DNA of 5,838 bases from Acetobacteraceae bacterium (GCA_003133265.1 PKWQ01000439.1:1-5838); one strand, 5' to 3'. Shown: positions 1 through 5,838, counted from the stretch's first letter. The notes: generated from the sequence alone by a model not told the origin. Numbers and translations are program-made.

Positions 1-729
1 CACTTCCAGCAACTCGCGCCAGCCCTTGTCGAGCGTGCCGATCAACTCGTTCGGCGCGACCCGGACGTTGTCGAAGAATATCGAGCTGGACGCCAGCGTG
101 TTGGTGCCGACCTTCTCGATGCTCTGATGCGTCAGCCCCTCGCGCGCCACGTCGATCAGGAACAGGCTGATCCCCTCGGTGCGGCGGCTGACCTGTTCCA
201 GCTTCCTGGTGCGGGCGACCACCAGCATCTTCTGCGCGTCCGGAACCGCGGTGATCCAGATCTTGCGGCCGTCGAGGCGCCAGCCGTCGTCATCGGCACG
301 GGCGAAGGTGCGGACCTCCAGGCTGTTGCTGCCGGCGTCGGGCTCGGTCAGCGCCATGCAGAAATTCATCCGGCCCTGGATCAGCGGCGGCAGCATGGCG
401 GCCTTTTGCGCCGGGGTGCCGAACTTGGCCAGCGCCACGCCGCCGAAGATCGGGTTGACCATGAACAGCTGCGCCAGCGTCGAGCCGCCGCCCGCCGCCG
501 ACAGTTCCTCGATCACCAGCGCCATCTCCAGCATGCCGAGGCCGGAGCCGCCATAGGCTTCCGGCAAAGCGAGCCCAGCCAGCCCGGCCTCGCAGAACGC
601 GGTCCAGGCGGCTTGCGGAAACGCCTTCTTGTTGTCCTGATCGCGCCAATAATCGAGGCCGTAGCGTGCGCCCACGCGAGAGGCGGTCTCGACGATGATG
701 CGTTGTTCTTCGGAAACCTGGAAATCCAT
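1..729 (-). CDS. Acyl-CoA dehydrogenase, N-terminal part (cut by left window edge)
   Basis: This is a flavoprotein of the acyl-CoA dehydrogenase family, which introduces the alpha,beta double bond into an acyl-CoA and passes electrons to ETF. I translated the reverse complement by hand: 243 codons stay open from the ATG at 729 to the window edge, about 60% of a typical 380-400 residue family member. Visible marks are the helical N-terminal domain with LPEAYGGSGLG (residues 55-65), the flavin/substrate motif MALTEPDAGSNS (125-136), the WIT motif (158-160), and the beta-domain end FFDNVRVAPNELIG (218-231). The catalytic Glu region and C-terminal helical domain lie outside the window, so activity and substrate class cannot be judged. 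The ATG is 2 nt after the stop of the enoyl-CoA hydratase gene (TGA-TC-ATG) with only a weak upstream GGGA, which suggests translational coupling. The family is certain; the substrate is unknown. Confidence 0.95.
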   Translation of the reverse strand, partial: MDFQVSEEQRIIVETASRVGARYGLDYWRDQDNKKAFPQAAWTAFCEAGLAGLALPEAYGGSGLGMLEMALVIEELSAAGGGSTLAQLFMVNPIFGGVALAKFGTPAQKAAMLPPLIQGRMNFCMALTEPDAGSNSLEVRTFARADDDGWRLDGRKIWITAVPDAQKMLVVARTRKLEQVSRRTEGISLFLIDVAREGLTHQSIEKVGTNTLASSSIFFDNVRVAPNELIGTLDKGWRELLEV

Positions 730-731
730 GA

Positions 732-1532
732 TCAGCGTCCCGTGAAACTGGCCTTGCGCTTCTCCAGGAAGGCGCGGCAGCCCTCGTGTGCGTCCTTGCT
801 GTCCAGCACGAGGCTGACCATCGCCTGCTCGTAAGCCAACGAGGCGGTCAGCGGCATATCCTGGCCGTGGCGCAGCGTGCGCTTCAGCAGCTTCAGGATC
901 AGCGGCGATTTGGCCGCGATCTTCTGCGCCGTGGCCAGCGCCTCGGCCATCAGTTCGGCCTTGGGCACCGCGCGGTTGGCGAGGCCCCAGGCAACCGCCT
1001 CGGCGGCGGTGAAATGCTCGCCGGTGAAGACGATTTCACGGGCGCGGCAGGATGGCATCTGGCGCAGGATGCGCTGGGTACCGCCGGCGCCCGGGAACAG
1101 GCCGAGGGTGATTTCCGGCAACCCGAAGCGTGCGTTGTCGGCGACGATGCGGATGTCGAGCGACAGCAGCAGTTCGGTCCCGCCGCCGAGCGCCCAGCCG
1201 TTGACGGCGGCGATGGTCGGCTTGTCGCATTCCTCGAAGCGGCGGAAGCAGCGATGGATGACCTCCGCGAACTCCAGGTAATGGGCAAGACCCTGGCGGC
1301 TATCGAGGTCGGCGATGTCGCCGCCGGCCACGAAGGCCCGTTCGCCCGCGCCGGTCACCACGATGACGCGCACGGTCTCGTCCGCCTCCAGCTCCGTCAG
1401 AGCCTGTTCCAGCCGCAGCACGGTGGGGATATCGAGCGCGTTGAGGGTTTCCGGCCGGTTGATCGTGATGACGCCGACCGCGCCATCGCGGCTGGTGAGG
1501 ATGGGCGTGATCTCGGTGGTGCTCTGGGCCAT
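732..1532 (-). CDS. Enoyl-CoA hydratase/isomerase (crotonase family)
   Basis: This 266-residue cytoplasmic protein has the normal length of a single-domain crotonase, the family that hydrates trans-2-enoyl-CoA to 3-hydroxyacyl-CoA. The two oxyanion-hole regions are present: AFVAGGDI (66-73) and NGWALGGGTE (111-120). Both acid/base glutamates of true hydratases are conserved, Glu120 after GGGT and Glu140 in GLPEITLG. They are 20 residues apart, as Glu144 and Glu164 are in rat mitochondrial hydratase, and PGAGGTQR follows at 147-154. The C-terminus ends in the usual FLEKRKASF helix. This favours a real hydratase over an isomerase or a dehalogenase-type crotonase. The start is supported by a GGAGGAG ribosome site (1547-1541), 8 nt before the ATG. 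The acyl-CoA dehydrogenase gene follows after 2 nt, so the two enzymes probably act in one beta-oxidation-like route. An operator-like palindrome lies upstream. The physiological substrate is not evident. Confidence 0.95.
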   Translation of the reverse strand: MAQSTTEITPILTSRDGAVGVITINRPETLNALDIPTVLRLEQALTELEADETVRVIVVTGAGERAFVAGGDIADLDSRQGLAHYLEFAEVIHRCFRRFEECDKPTIAAVNGWALGGGTELLLSLDIRIVADNARFGLPEITLGLFPGAGGTQRILRQMPSCRAREIVFTGEHFTAAEAVAWGLANRAVPKAELMAEALATAQKIAAKSPLILKLLKRTLRHGQDMPLTASLAYEQAMVSLVLDSKDAHEGCRAFLEKRKASFTGR

Positions 1533-1540
1533 GTTCTGAA

Positions 1541-1547
1541 CTCCTCC
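1541..1547 (-). promoter_or_regulatory. Strong ribosome binding site of the enoyl-CoA hydratase gene
   Basis: The minus strand reads GGAGGAG, 8 nt before the ATG at 1532. It is a near-consensus Shine-Dalgarno sequence and fixes the hydratase start. Confidence 0.8.
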
Positions 1548-1562
1548 CCGGCGGCAAGTTTC

Positions 1563-1596
1563 GTGAACAGTGAACCGTGGTTCATTTATGTGTCAA
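1563..1596 (-). promoter_or_regulatory. Candidate promoter with overlapping repressor operator before the hydratase gene
   Basis: On the minus strand a perfect -35 hexamer TTGACA lies at 1596-1591. At spacings of 16-18 nt the possible -10 hexamers are TTCACT, TCACTG or CACTGT (within 1574-1567), all weak. Between and over these lies the perfect inverted repeat TGAACC-GT-GGTTCA (plus strand 1571-1584). A further half-site, GTGAAC at 1563-1568, repeats in direct orientation the GTGAAC at 1570-1575. A palindrome filling the -35/-10 spacer is the classic layout for a dimeric repressor, for example a TetR-family protein, which commonly controls acyl-CoA catabolic genes. The palindrome and -35 are seen directly; the regulator family is inference, and no regulator gene is in the window. 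A transcript starting near 1561 would have a leader of about 30 nt that includes the ribosome site. Confidence 0.5.
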
Positions 1597-1626
1597 TGCG
1601 GCGCCGGCCTTATCGACGATCCAGGA

Positions 1627-2421
1627 TCATGTGGCGGTTTCTGGAGACGGGCGCAGCCCGCCGTACGCCTGCCAGGGCGTGGCGACGAGATAGCCGGCAT
1701 CCACCGCGATGTTCACGCCGGTTATGGCGGAGGCCAGATCGGAGGCGAGAAAGCCCACCGCGGCAGCGATCTCCTCGGGCTCCACCAGCCGCCCCAACGC
1801 CGAGCCGGCGGTCATGTCAGTGCGGTCGAGCACGCCCAGATCGACCCCCTTGTCGAGCGCCGGCGTGCGCGTGAAACCGGGGGACACGGTGTTGACGCGA
1901 ACCCCTGCAGGGCCCCATTCGGCCGCGAGACACTCCGTGAGGCTGATCACGCCGGCCTTCGCCGGACCGTAGGAATGGAGCGGGCCGGACCGCATGCCGG
2001 AAACGGAGGCGATGTTGACGATGGCGCCGCCCCGCCGCTTCGCCATGCGCACGCCCGCCGCCGCACAGCACACATAGGTGCCGCGCAGATCGATGCGCGC
2101 GACGAGATCCCACTCCTTCATCGTGAGCGCGCCCGGCGGCGCGGTGCGCTGCAGCACGCCGGCGCTGTTCACCAGCACCGCGATCGGTCCCACCTCATCC
2201 TCCAGGCGTGCCATCAACGCCTCGGCCTCGGCTTCCTGCGTGACATCCAGGGCGGCGGCAATGCCGTCTATCTCGCCGGCGATCTGCCGCGCGGCAGCCT
2301 CGTTCTTATCGGCGACGACAACACGGCCGCCGCGCGCCGCGAAGAAGCGCGCGCAACTCGCACCGATGCCGCTCGCTCCTCCGGTGACGACGATCACGCG
2401 ACCGCCGAAATCGAGATCCAT
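1627..2421 (-). CDS. Short-chain dehydrogenase/reductase (classical SDR), probably NAD-dependent
   Basis: This is a 264-residue cytoplasmic oxidoreductase of the classical SDR family (usual length about 250), which interconverts an alcohol and a ketone. The Rossmann glycine motif TGGASGIG is at residues 13-20. Asp38 at the end of the second strand (VVVADKN) favours NAD(H) over NADP(H). The structural motif is NSAG (85-88) instead of the common NNAG. The catalytic residues are Ser139 (NIASVSG), Tyr151 and Lys155 (YGPAK), followed by the PGFTRTP loop (181-187). The usual active-site Asn of the fourth helix appears to be Asp111. The tail after AVDAGY (239-244) runs on about 20 residues and ends in YGGLRP-like sequence, as in some SDRs of alicyclic or acyl-CoA catabolism. 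I chose the ATG at 2421 because AGGAGG precedes it by 5 nt; an in-frame ATG at 2451 would add ten residues without family resemblance. A role as 3-hydroxyacyl-CoA dehydrogenase beside the hydratase is possible but unproven. Confidence 0.94.
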   Translation of the reverse strand: MDLDFGGRVIVVTGGASGIGASCARFFAARGGRVVVADKNEAAARQIAGEIDGIAAALDVTQEAEAEALMARLEDEVGPIAVLVNSAGVLQRTAPPGALTMKEWDLVARIDLRGTYVCCAAAGVRMAKRRGGAIVNIASVSGMRSGPLHSYGPAKAGVISLTECLAAEWGPAGVRVNTVSPGFTRTPALDKGVDLGVLDRTDMTAGSALGRLVEPEEIAAAVGFLASDLASAITGVNIAVDAGYLVATPWQAYGGLRPSPETAT

Positions 2422-2426
2422 GTTTT

Positions 2427-2432
2427 CCTCCT
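2427..2432 (-). promoter_or_regulatory. Ribosome binding site that decides the SDR start
   Basis: The minus strand reads AGGAGG followed by AAAAC and the ATG at 2421. This consensus site supports the 264-residue form over the start at 2451. Confidence 0.8.
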
Positions 2433-2466
2433 GCCGCTGCCACGCGGGCACCCGAAGTCGTCACCC

Positions 2467-2479
2467 TAATAGGTTATTA
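2467..2479. promoter_or_regulatory. AT-rich inverted repeat in the nnrS-SDR gap, possible promoter/operator
   Basis: The 98-nt gap between the SDR start and the nnrS stop contains TAATA-GGT-TATTA (plus strand), a perfect 5-3-5 inverted repeat and the most AT-rich run nearby. On the minus strand it offers -10-like hexamers (TAATAA, TATTAG), but no good -35 lies at the right spacing. It sits about 45-60 nt before the SDR start, where a promoter or operator would be expected. A small GGCG-CATC-CGCC hairpin (2499-2510) lies between it and the nnrS stop but has no T-run after it on the minus strand. The function is inferred from position and composition alone. Confidence 0.35.
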
Positions 2480-2519
2480 CTTTCGAGAGGAACTGGCAGG
2501 CGCATCCGCCCCCGAATGC

Positions 2520-3692
2520 CTACATCCCCGGTCGCGACGTCAGCAGAAACCGCCCATAGATCACCGCGAACAGCGCGAACGCCGCCGCCCAGCAGAGTGC
2601 CGCCACGCCCAGCAGCATCATCGTCGCCGCTGCCGGCCATGCCGCCAGCACCCGCAACACCGCGCCCACGGTGACCAGCGCATAGATCGCGATCGTCGGC
2701 CCGTCGGCATGCAACGCCCGGCCGGTATGGCCGAGGGTGGCGCGGGTCATCACCGCCAGCAGCATGGTGGAGAAGGCCCCCGCGGTCAGCGCGTGCAGCG
2801 CGGCAGCCAGGGGCAACGCGGGCAGCAATCGCGCCACGCCCAGCAGCGCCACAGCCACCACCAGCCAGAAATAGCCGAGATGGAGGATCGCCAGCACCGG
2901 CTCGGAGATGGTCCGCAGCCCCTGCCAGCGCGCCAGCCGCACCAGATGCACCGCCGCCCCGGCCAGCAGCAGCCAGCCGACGCCGTCGACATCCGGCAGG
3001 CAAGCCCATGCCAGCAGCCCAGCCAGCAGCAGCCCGAGCGCCGCGCTGTCCAGCCGGCCGGCGGGCGGTGGCAGCCGTGCCGCGCCCCGCGCGGTCAGCC
3101 AGTTGCGGGTGAAGGCCGGCACGATCCGTCCGCCGATCACCGAGATCAGCATGGCGACGGCGGCCAGTCCCAACCGCCAGCCGAGCCCGGGCGGCACGCT
3201 GGCGCCGGCCGCCTCCAGATGCATCAGCAGGTTGGCCAGACCCAGCACTGCCACCGGCACCATCAGCGGATAATTGCGCCGGTTGCCCGCCGCGATCAGC
3301 TCGCGCGCCGCGACGACCTCCAGTAGCACCGGAAACGCCAGATCGGCGGTGATCGCCAGCCAGAGCGGCAGCAGCGCCGAGACCAGCGTCGCCGCCCGTC
3401 CCAGCGCCCACAGCCCGATCAACACGCCCAGCAACGCGCCCCGAACCGGCGTCCGGCCGGTCCAGTTCGGAATGGCGGTCAGCAGAAAGCCGCCGACCCC
3501 GGCCAGCACGAAGCCGAACAGCATTTCATGCACATGCCAGCTCAGCGGGTCGAACCGGCTGGGCAGTATGACCAGCCCCATCAGCATGGCGAGCCACAGC
3601 GCCAGTGCCAGCACCGCCCAGCAGGATGCGGCCAGGAAGAACGGGCGAAAGCCGGCCGTCAGTACCGGCGGCAGCGGTTGGGGTGCGTTCAT
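2520..3692 (-). CDS. nnrS: NnrS family heme/copper membrane protein linked to nitric oxide tolerance
   Basis: This is a 390-residue polytopic inner-membrane protein of the NnrS family (usual length about 390-400). Characterised members carry heme and copper and help cells withstand nitric oxide and other nitrosative stress; the exact chemistry is not settled. Family marks are FRPFFL near the N-terminus (15-20), WHVHEMLFGF (52-61) with His53 and His55 as likely metal ligands, PNWTGR (75-80), GGRIVPAFTRNWL (187-199), and the C-terminal block from His300 through STMLLAVMTRATLGHTGR (308-325). Most of the remaining sequence is hydrophobic and suggests roughly twelve membrane helices. The ATG overlaps the stop of the isomerase gene by 4 nt (ATGA at 3692-3689). 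No good Shine-Dalgarno sequence is visible, so translation is probably coupled. It closes the nitrate reductase gene run, which suggests co-expression of nitric oxide protection with nitrate respiration. Confidence 0.95.
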   Translation of the reverse strand: MNAPQPLPPVLTAGFRPFFLAASCWAVLALALWLAMLMGLVILPSRFDPLSWHVHEMLFGFVLAGVGGFLLTAIPNWTGRTPVRGALLGVLIGLWALGRAATLVSALLPLWLAITADLAFPVLLEVVAARELIAAGNRRNYPLMVPVAVLGLANLLMHLEAAGASVPPGLGWRLGLAAVAMLISVIGGRIVPAFTRNWLTARGAARLPPPAGRLDSAALGLLLAGLLAWACLPDVDGVGWLLLAGAAVHLVRLARWQGLRTISEPVLAILHLGYFWLVVAVALLGVARLLPALPLAAALHALTAGAFSTMLLAVMTRATLGHTGRALHADGPTIAIYALVTVGAVLRVLAAWPAAATMMLLGVAALCWAAAFALFAVIYGRFLLTSRPGM

Positions 3693-4468
3693 TGCACGAG
3701 CGGCGAATCCGCCGCCCGCAAATCCAGCCCCTCGATATGCGCGCGTCCGGCCAGGATACGCAGATACTGGCTGACGGCGCGTTGCCAGGATCGGCCCATC
3801 AGATGCCGCGTCACCGCCGGCTGCGCCGCCTCGAACGGCAGGTCCGCACCCTCCTCCCGGCGATCCAGCCGCAGGACATGAAAGCCATAGCGGCTGGCCA
3901 CCGGCACCGGGCAGATGCGGCCCGGCTCCATCGACATGATGAAGGTCTCGATCTCGCCGACCAGATCGCCCCGGCAGAGCTGACCCAGCACCCCGCCGCT
4001 TTCCGACGACGGACAGGCGGAGCGCTCGCGCGCCAGCCCGGCGAAGCGCTCCGGCGCGTCGGCCAGCAGCGCCAGCGTCTCCTGCGCCGCCCGCTTCGCC
4101 GCCGCCCGTGCCGTCTCGTCGTCGACGGCGGCCGGAAACAGGATGTGTGCGGCCTCGTAAACGGTGGGCGCGCGGAAGCGGGCGCGGTTGGCCGACCAGT
4201 AGCGCCGGCAGGTCGCCTCGTCGGGTTCGGGCGTGCGGATATGCCGCGCCAGCAAGGCGCGGATATGTGCCTCCTCCTCGCCCTCGCCGTCTTCCGGTTC
4301 GGCGACGATGCCGAGGCGGACGGCCTCCGCCAGCAGCAGGACACGGATCGCCAGTGCCCTGGCCGCCTCGGTCCAGGCATGTTCCTGCGTCGGCGCGGGG
4401 TGATACTGCATCTCCGCGGCGATGGCGGCGGGTGGGATCTCTCTGCCGTCGATGACCACGGTCTGCAT
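3689..4468 (-). CDS. Parvulin-type (PpiC) peptidyl-prolyl cis-trans isomerase in the nar operon
   Basis: This 259-residue protein has an N-terminal helical region of about 100 residues and a C-terminal PpiC/rotamase domain (about 101-205). The parvulin domain shows AAHILF with the active-site His108, the CPSSESGGVLGQ segment (152-163) with Cys152, the FIMSMEPGRI helix (176-185), and the terminal GFHVLRLD (195-202) with His197. An acidic stretch with seven Glu/Asp lies at 57-66. No signal peptide is seen (it starts MQTVVIDGRE), so it should be cytoplasmic, unlike the periplasmic SurA/PrsA foldases. The start overlaps the narI stop by one base (TGATG), with GGGAG 7 nt upstream. Related PpiC-type genes follow narI in other nitrate reductase operons, as I recall for Pseudomonas aeruginosa, so a role in folding or maturing the Nar enzyme is likely but inferred. 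The N-terminal region has no function I can assign. Confidence 0.92.
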   Translation of the reverse strand: MQTVVIDGREIPPAAIAAEMQYHPAPTQEHAWTEAARALAIRVLLLAEAVRLGIVAEPEDGEGEEEAHIRALLARHIRTPEPDEATCRRYWSANRARFRAPTVYEAAHILFPAAVDDETARAAAKRAAQETLALLADAPERFAGLARERSACPSSESGGVLGQLCRGDLVGEIETFIMSMEPGRICPVPVASRYGFHVLRLDRREEGADLPFEAAQPAVTRHLMGRSWQRAVSQYLRILAGRAHIEGLDLRAADSPLVQ

Positions 4469-5166
4469 CACGGCACTCCCGCCCCGCCCCGGCGCCGCAC
4501 CAGTTGGTACGGCCGACCGACATAGGTGAGCGGGGCCGACCAGACATGCACCAGCCGGGAGAACGGCGCAAGCATCAGGATGGTCATGCCAAGCGCGATA
4601 TGGATCTTGAAGATCGGATCGACGCCGGCCAGCAGCGAGGCGGCATCGGTGCGCAGGGTGACGATATGCTGCGCCCAGCCGGCGAGCGCCAGCATCTCCG
4701 AGCCGTCCAGGTGCTCGGCCGAGGCGAAGATGGACCCCAGGCCCAGAATAAGTTGCACGTAGAGCAGCAGCAGGATGGCGATGTCCATCGCACTGCTGGT
4801 GGCGCGAACGCGCGCATCGGTCAGCCGGCGCCAGATCAGCAGGCTGAGACCGACGAAGCACACCACGCCGAATGCCCCGCCGAAGCCCATCGCCGCCAAC
4901 TGCTTATATTCCACCGACAACCCAAGGCCGGAATAGATCTCGTGCGGGGTCAGCAGTCCGACCACATGCCCGGCGAGAACCGCCAGCACGCCGACATGAA
5001 AACAGTTGCTGCCGACGCGCAGAAGTTTGCCTTGCAGCAACTGCGACGAGCCGGACCGCCAGCCATATTGGGCGCGCTCGAAACGGACCAGACTGCCGAG
5101 CAGGAATATCGCCGCGACCACGTACGGATAGATGCCGAACAGGATCTGATTGAGTGTGTCGCGCAT
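4468..5166 (-). CDS. narI: Respiratory nitrate reductase gamma subunit (cytochrome b)
   Basis: NarI anchors the cytoplasmic NarGH dimer to the inner membrane, oxidises quinol at the periplasmic side and passes electrons through two b hemes. The 232-residue product has the family length (about 225) and about five hydrophobic segments: near 8-27, 52-72, 92-112, 127-147 and 185-205. Four histidines stand at 57, 67, 189 and 207. Their spacing (10 and 18) matches the heme ligands His56, His66, His187 and His205 of Escherichia coli NarI, so both hemes should be bound. The N-terminal FGIYPYVVAAIFLLGSLVRF and late IHIALGMTILMLAPFSRLVH segments are typical. A longer in-frame opening exists upstream, but the ATG at 5166 gives the correct N-terminus and has GGGAG 8 nt before it, inside the end of narJ. 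The gap to the narJ stop is 4 nt. Confidence 0.97.
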   Translation of the reverse strand: MRDTLNQILFGIYPYVVAAIFLLGSLVRFERAQYGWRSGSSQLLQGKLLRVGSNCFHVGVLAVLAGHVVGLLTPHEIYSGLGLSVEYKQLAAMGFGGAFGVVCFVGLSLLIWRRLTDARVRATSSAMDIAILLLLYVQLILGLGSIFASAEHLDGSEMLALAGWAQHIVTLRTDAASLLAGVDPIFKIHIALGMTILMLAPFSRLVHVWSAPLTYVGRPYQLVRRRGGAGVP

Positions 5167-5170
5167 GTCG

Positions 5171-5830
5171 CTATCTCCCGCAGGCGACGTCATTGGTCGC
5201 GTTCCGCAAACCAGCGGCGGCAAAGCGCACCGCCTCCTCTTCCCATTCCCGATCCAGCGCCGCCGGATCGTCGGCATCCGGGTCGAGCCGCCCGGCCATT
5301 TCCGCCACCATCGCCGGCTGCGCCGGCTTGGCGGCCAGCACCTCCAGCGCCCGCAGCACCGCCGCATAGGGACTGCCGCGCCCCGCCAGCTTTTCCGCCA
5401 GCGCGGCGACCACATGCACCGCCTCCGCCAACATCGAGCGCGCGGCACGTTCGGGCATCACCGACAGGAACTCCAGATACAACGGCAGAAAATCCGGCAG
5501 TTCGTTCGCCGCGACTTCCAGCCCGTGCAGTCCATACAGCGTCGCCAGTCGCACCATCGCCTGGCCACGATCGCGCGATTCGCCGTGAACGTGCTCATAC
5601 AGATGCAGCGACAGCGAGCGGTTGCGGTCGAACAGCGCGACATAGCGTTCCTGCGCGTCGAGCAGTTCCATGCCGCCGAGTTCGCGCATGAAACCATCCA
5701 GCGCCGCACGCTGCTCGGTTGGCACCAGCGCCTCCGCGTCCAGTACGGCAGGCAGTTCGGCGAGCGCGTCGAGCAATTCCTGCTCGGGATAACACAGCAG
5801 CGCCGAGAGAACCCGGAAGGTTTGCATCAT
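5171..5830 (-). CDS. narJ: Nitrate reductase molybdenum cofactor assembly chaperone
   Basis: NarJ is a cytoplasmic, all-helical chaperone of the TorD/DmsD/NarJ superfamily. It binds apo-NarG, helps insert the molybdenum cofactor and holds NarGH until it docks on NarI; it is not part of the final enzyme. The 219-residue product is slightly short against E. coli NarJ (236). It shows the family signature YEHVHGESRDRGQAMVRL (about 78-95), followed by NELPDFLPLYLEFLS (about 109-123). The start has two adjacent ATG codons (5830 and 5827). The GGAG at 5838-5835 lies 4 nt before the first and 7 nt before the second, so initiation at 5827 (218 residues) is equally or more likely. It precedes narI by 4 nt, the standard narGHJI order, so narG and narH should lie just beyond the right edge. 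Confidence 0.97.
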   Translation of the reverse strand: MMQTFRVLSALLCYPEQELLDALAELPAVLDAEALVPTEQRAALDGFMRELGGMELLDAQERYVALFDRNRSLSLHLYEHVHGESRDRGQAMVRLATLYGLHGLEVAANELPDFLPLYLEFLSVMPERAARSMLAEAVHVVAALAEKLAGRGSPYAAVLRALEVLAAKPAQPAMVAEMAGRLDPDADDPAALDREWEEEAVRFAAAGLRNATNDVACGR

Positions 5831-5834
5831 CCCA

Positions 5835-5838
5835 CTCC
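5835..5838 (-). promoter_or_regulatory. Ribosome binding site of narJ at the window edge
   Basis: The minus strand reads GGAG then TGGG then ATGATG. Spacing to the second ATG (7 nt) is better than to the first (4 nt), so this site bears on which of the two start codons is used. The motif may extend past the window edge. Confidence 0.6.

Noticed and set aside
1618..1628. GATCC-A-GGATC inverted repeat over the SDR stop codon
   Set aside because: The arms are only 5 bp with a 1-nt loop and no T-run, so it is not a terminator. It is most likely chance.
786..1874. Plus-strand open frame of 362 codons antisense to the hydratase gene and the end of the SDR gene
   Set aside because: It lies opposite conserved crotonase and SDR sequence, runs through the promoter gap, and has low-complexity Arg/Ala/Gly composition. 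It is a GC-bias artefact.
2499..2510. GGCG-CATC-CGCC hairpin just after nnrS
   Set aside because: The stem is short (4 bp) and no T-tract follows on the minus strand, so it is not supported as an intrinsic terminator.
2422..2519. Search for an FNR/ANR/Nnr-type box (TTGAT-N4-ATCAA) near the nitrate genes
   Set aside because: None was seen in this gap or at the gene junctions. The oxygen or nitrate control of the nar operon presumably lies upstream of narG, outside the window.
2461..3411. Minus-strand open frame of 316 codons in another frame of nnrS
   Set aside because: The frame that carries the NnrS motifs is unambiguous; this one is Gly/Ala/Arg-rich and lacks motifs.
3693..4571. In-frame upstream extension of nnrS into the PPIase gene
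   Set aside because: The added residues are low-complexity out-of-frame translation of the PPIase. The ATG at 3692 gives the typical NnrS N-terminus with FRPFFL at residue 15.
5167..5448. In-frame upstream extension of narI to 5448
   Set aside because: It would add 94 Arg/Trp-rich residues overlapping narJ. The ATG at 5166 matches the NarI N-terminus and heme-ligand numbering and has its own ribosome site.
4504..5691. Plus-strand open frame of 395 codons antisense to narI and narJ
   Set aside because: It crosses the boundary of two firmly identified genes, its product is Arg/Pro/Ala/His/Gln-rich with no recognisable domain, and long antisense frames are common in GC-rich coding DNA.

Overview
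The window is a dense stretch of high-GC bacterial DNA (about two thirds G+C by eye). Seven genes all lie on the minus strand, so transcription runs from the right end of the window to the left. Gene content and protein style point to a proteobacterium able to respire nitrate, plausibly an alphaproteobacterium. The lineage is inferred from general resemblance only and cannot be fixed from this window.

Right part (5838 to 2520): the distal end of a respiratory nitrate reductase operon. The order of transcription is narJ (assembly chaperone of the NarGH catalytic dimer), narI (membrane di-heme b subunit that feeds quinol electrons to NarGH), a cytoplasmic parvulin-type peptidyl-prolyl isomerase, and nnrS (polytopic membrane protein tied to nitric oxide tolerance). 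The genes are almost fused: a 4-nt gap for narJ/narI, a 1-nt TGATG overlap for narI/PPIase and a 4-nt ATGA overlap for PPIase/nnrS. They are therefore very probably one translationally coupled transcript. narG, narH and the operon promoter must lie beyond the right edge. The four genes make a sensible unit: maturation and membrane anchoring of nitrate reductase, a folding helper, and protection against nitric oxide formed downstream of nitrite.

Middle (2519 to 2422): a short gap of about 98 nt with an AT-rich inverted repeat, which probably carries the promoter or operator of the next unit.

Left part (2421 to 1): a catabolic module of the acyl-CoA type. It holds a classical short-chain dehydrogenase/reductase, then after a 97-nt gap an enoyl-CoA hydratase, and 2 nt further on an acyl-CoA dehydrogenase cut by the left edge. 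The gap before the hydratase gene holds a perfect TTGACA -35 hexamer followed directly by a perfect 6-2-6 palindrome with an extra half-site. That looks like a promoter occluded by a dimeric repressor. The three enzyme types fit a beta-oxidation-like pathway, but the substrate cannot be read from the sequence.

No RNA gene, insertion sequence, CRISPR array or clear intrinsic terminator was seen. Most of the window is well-known biology. The most interesting points are the operator-like element before the hydratase gene and the tight coupling of a parvulin and nnrS to the nitrate reductase genes.
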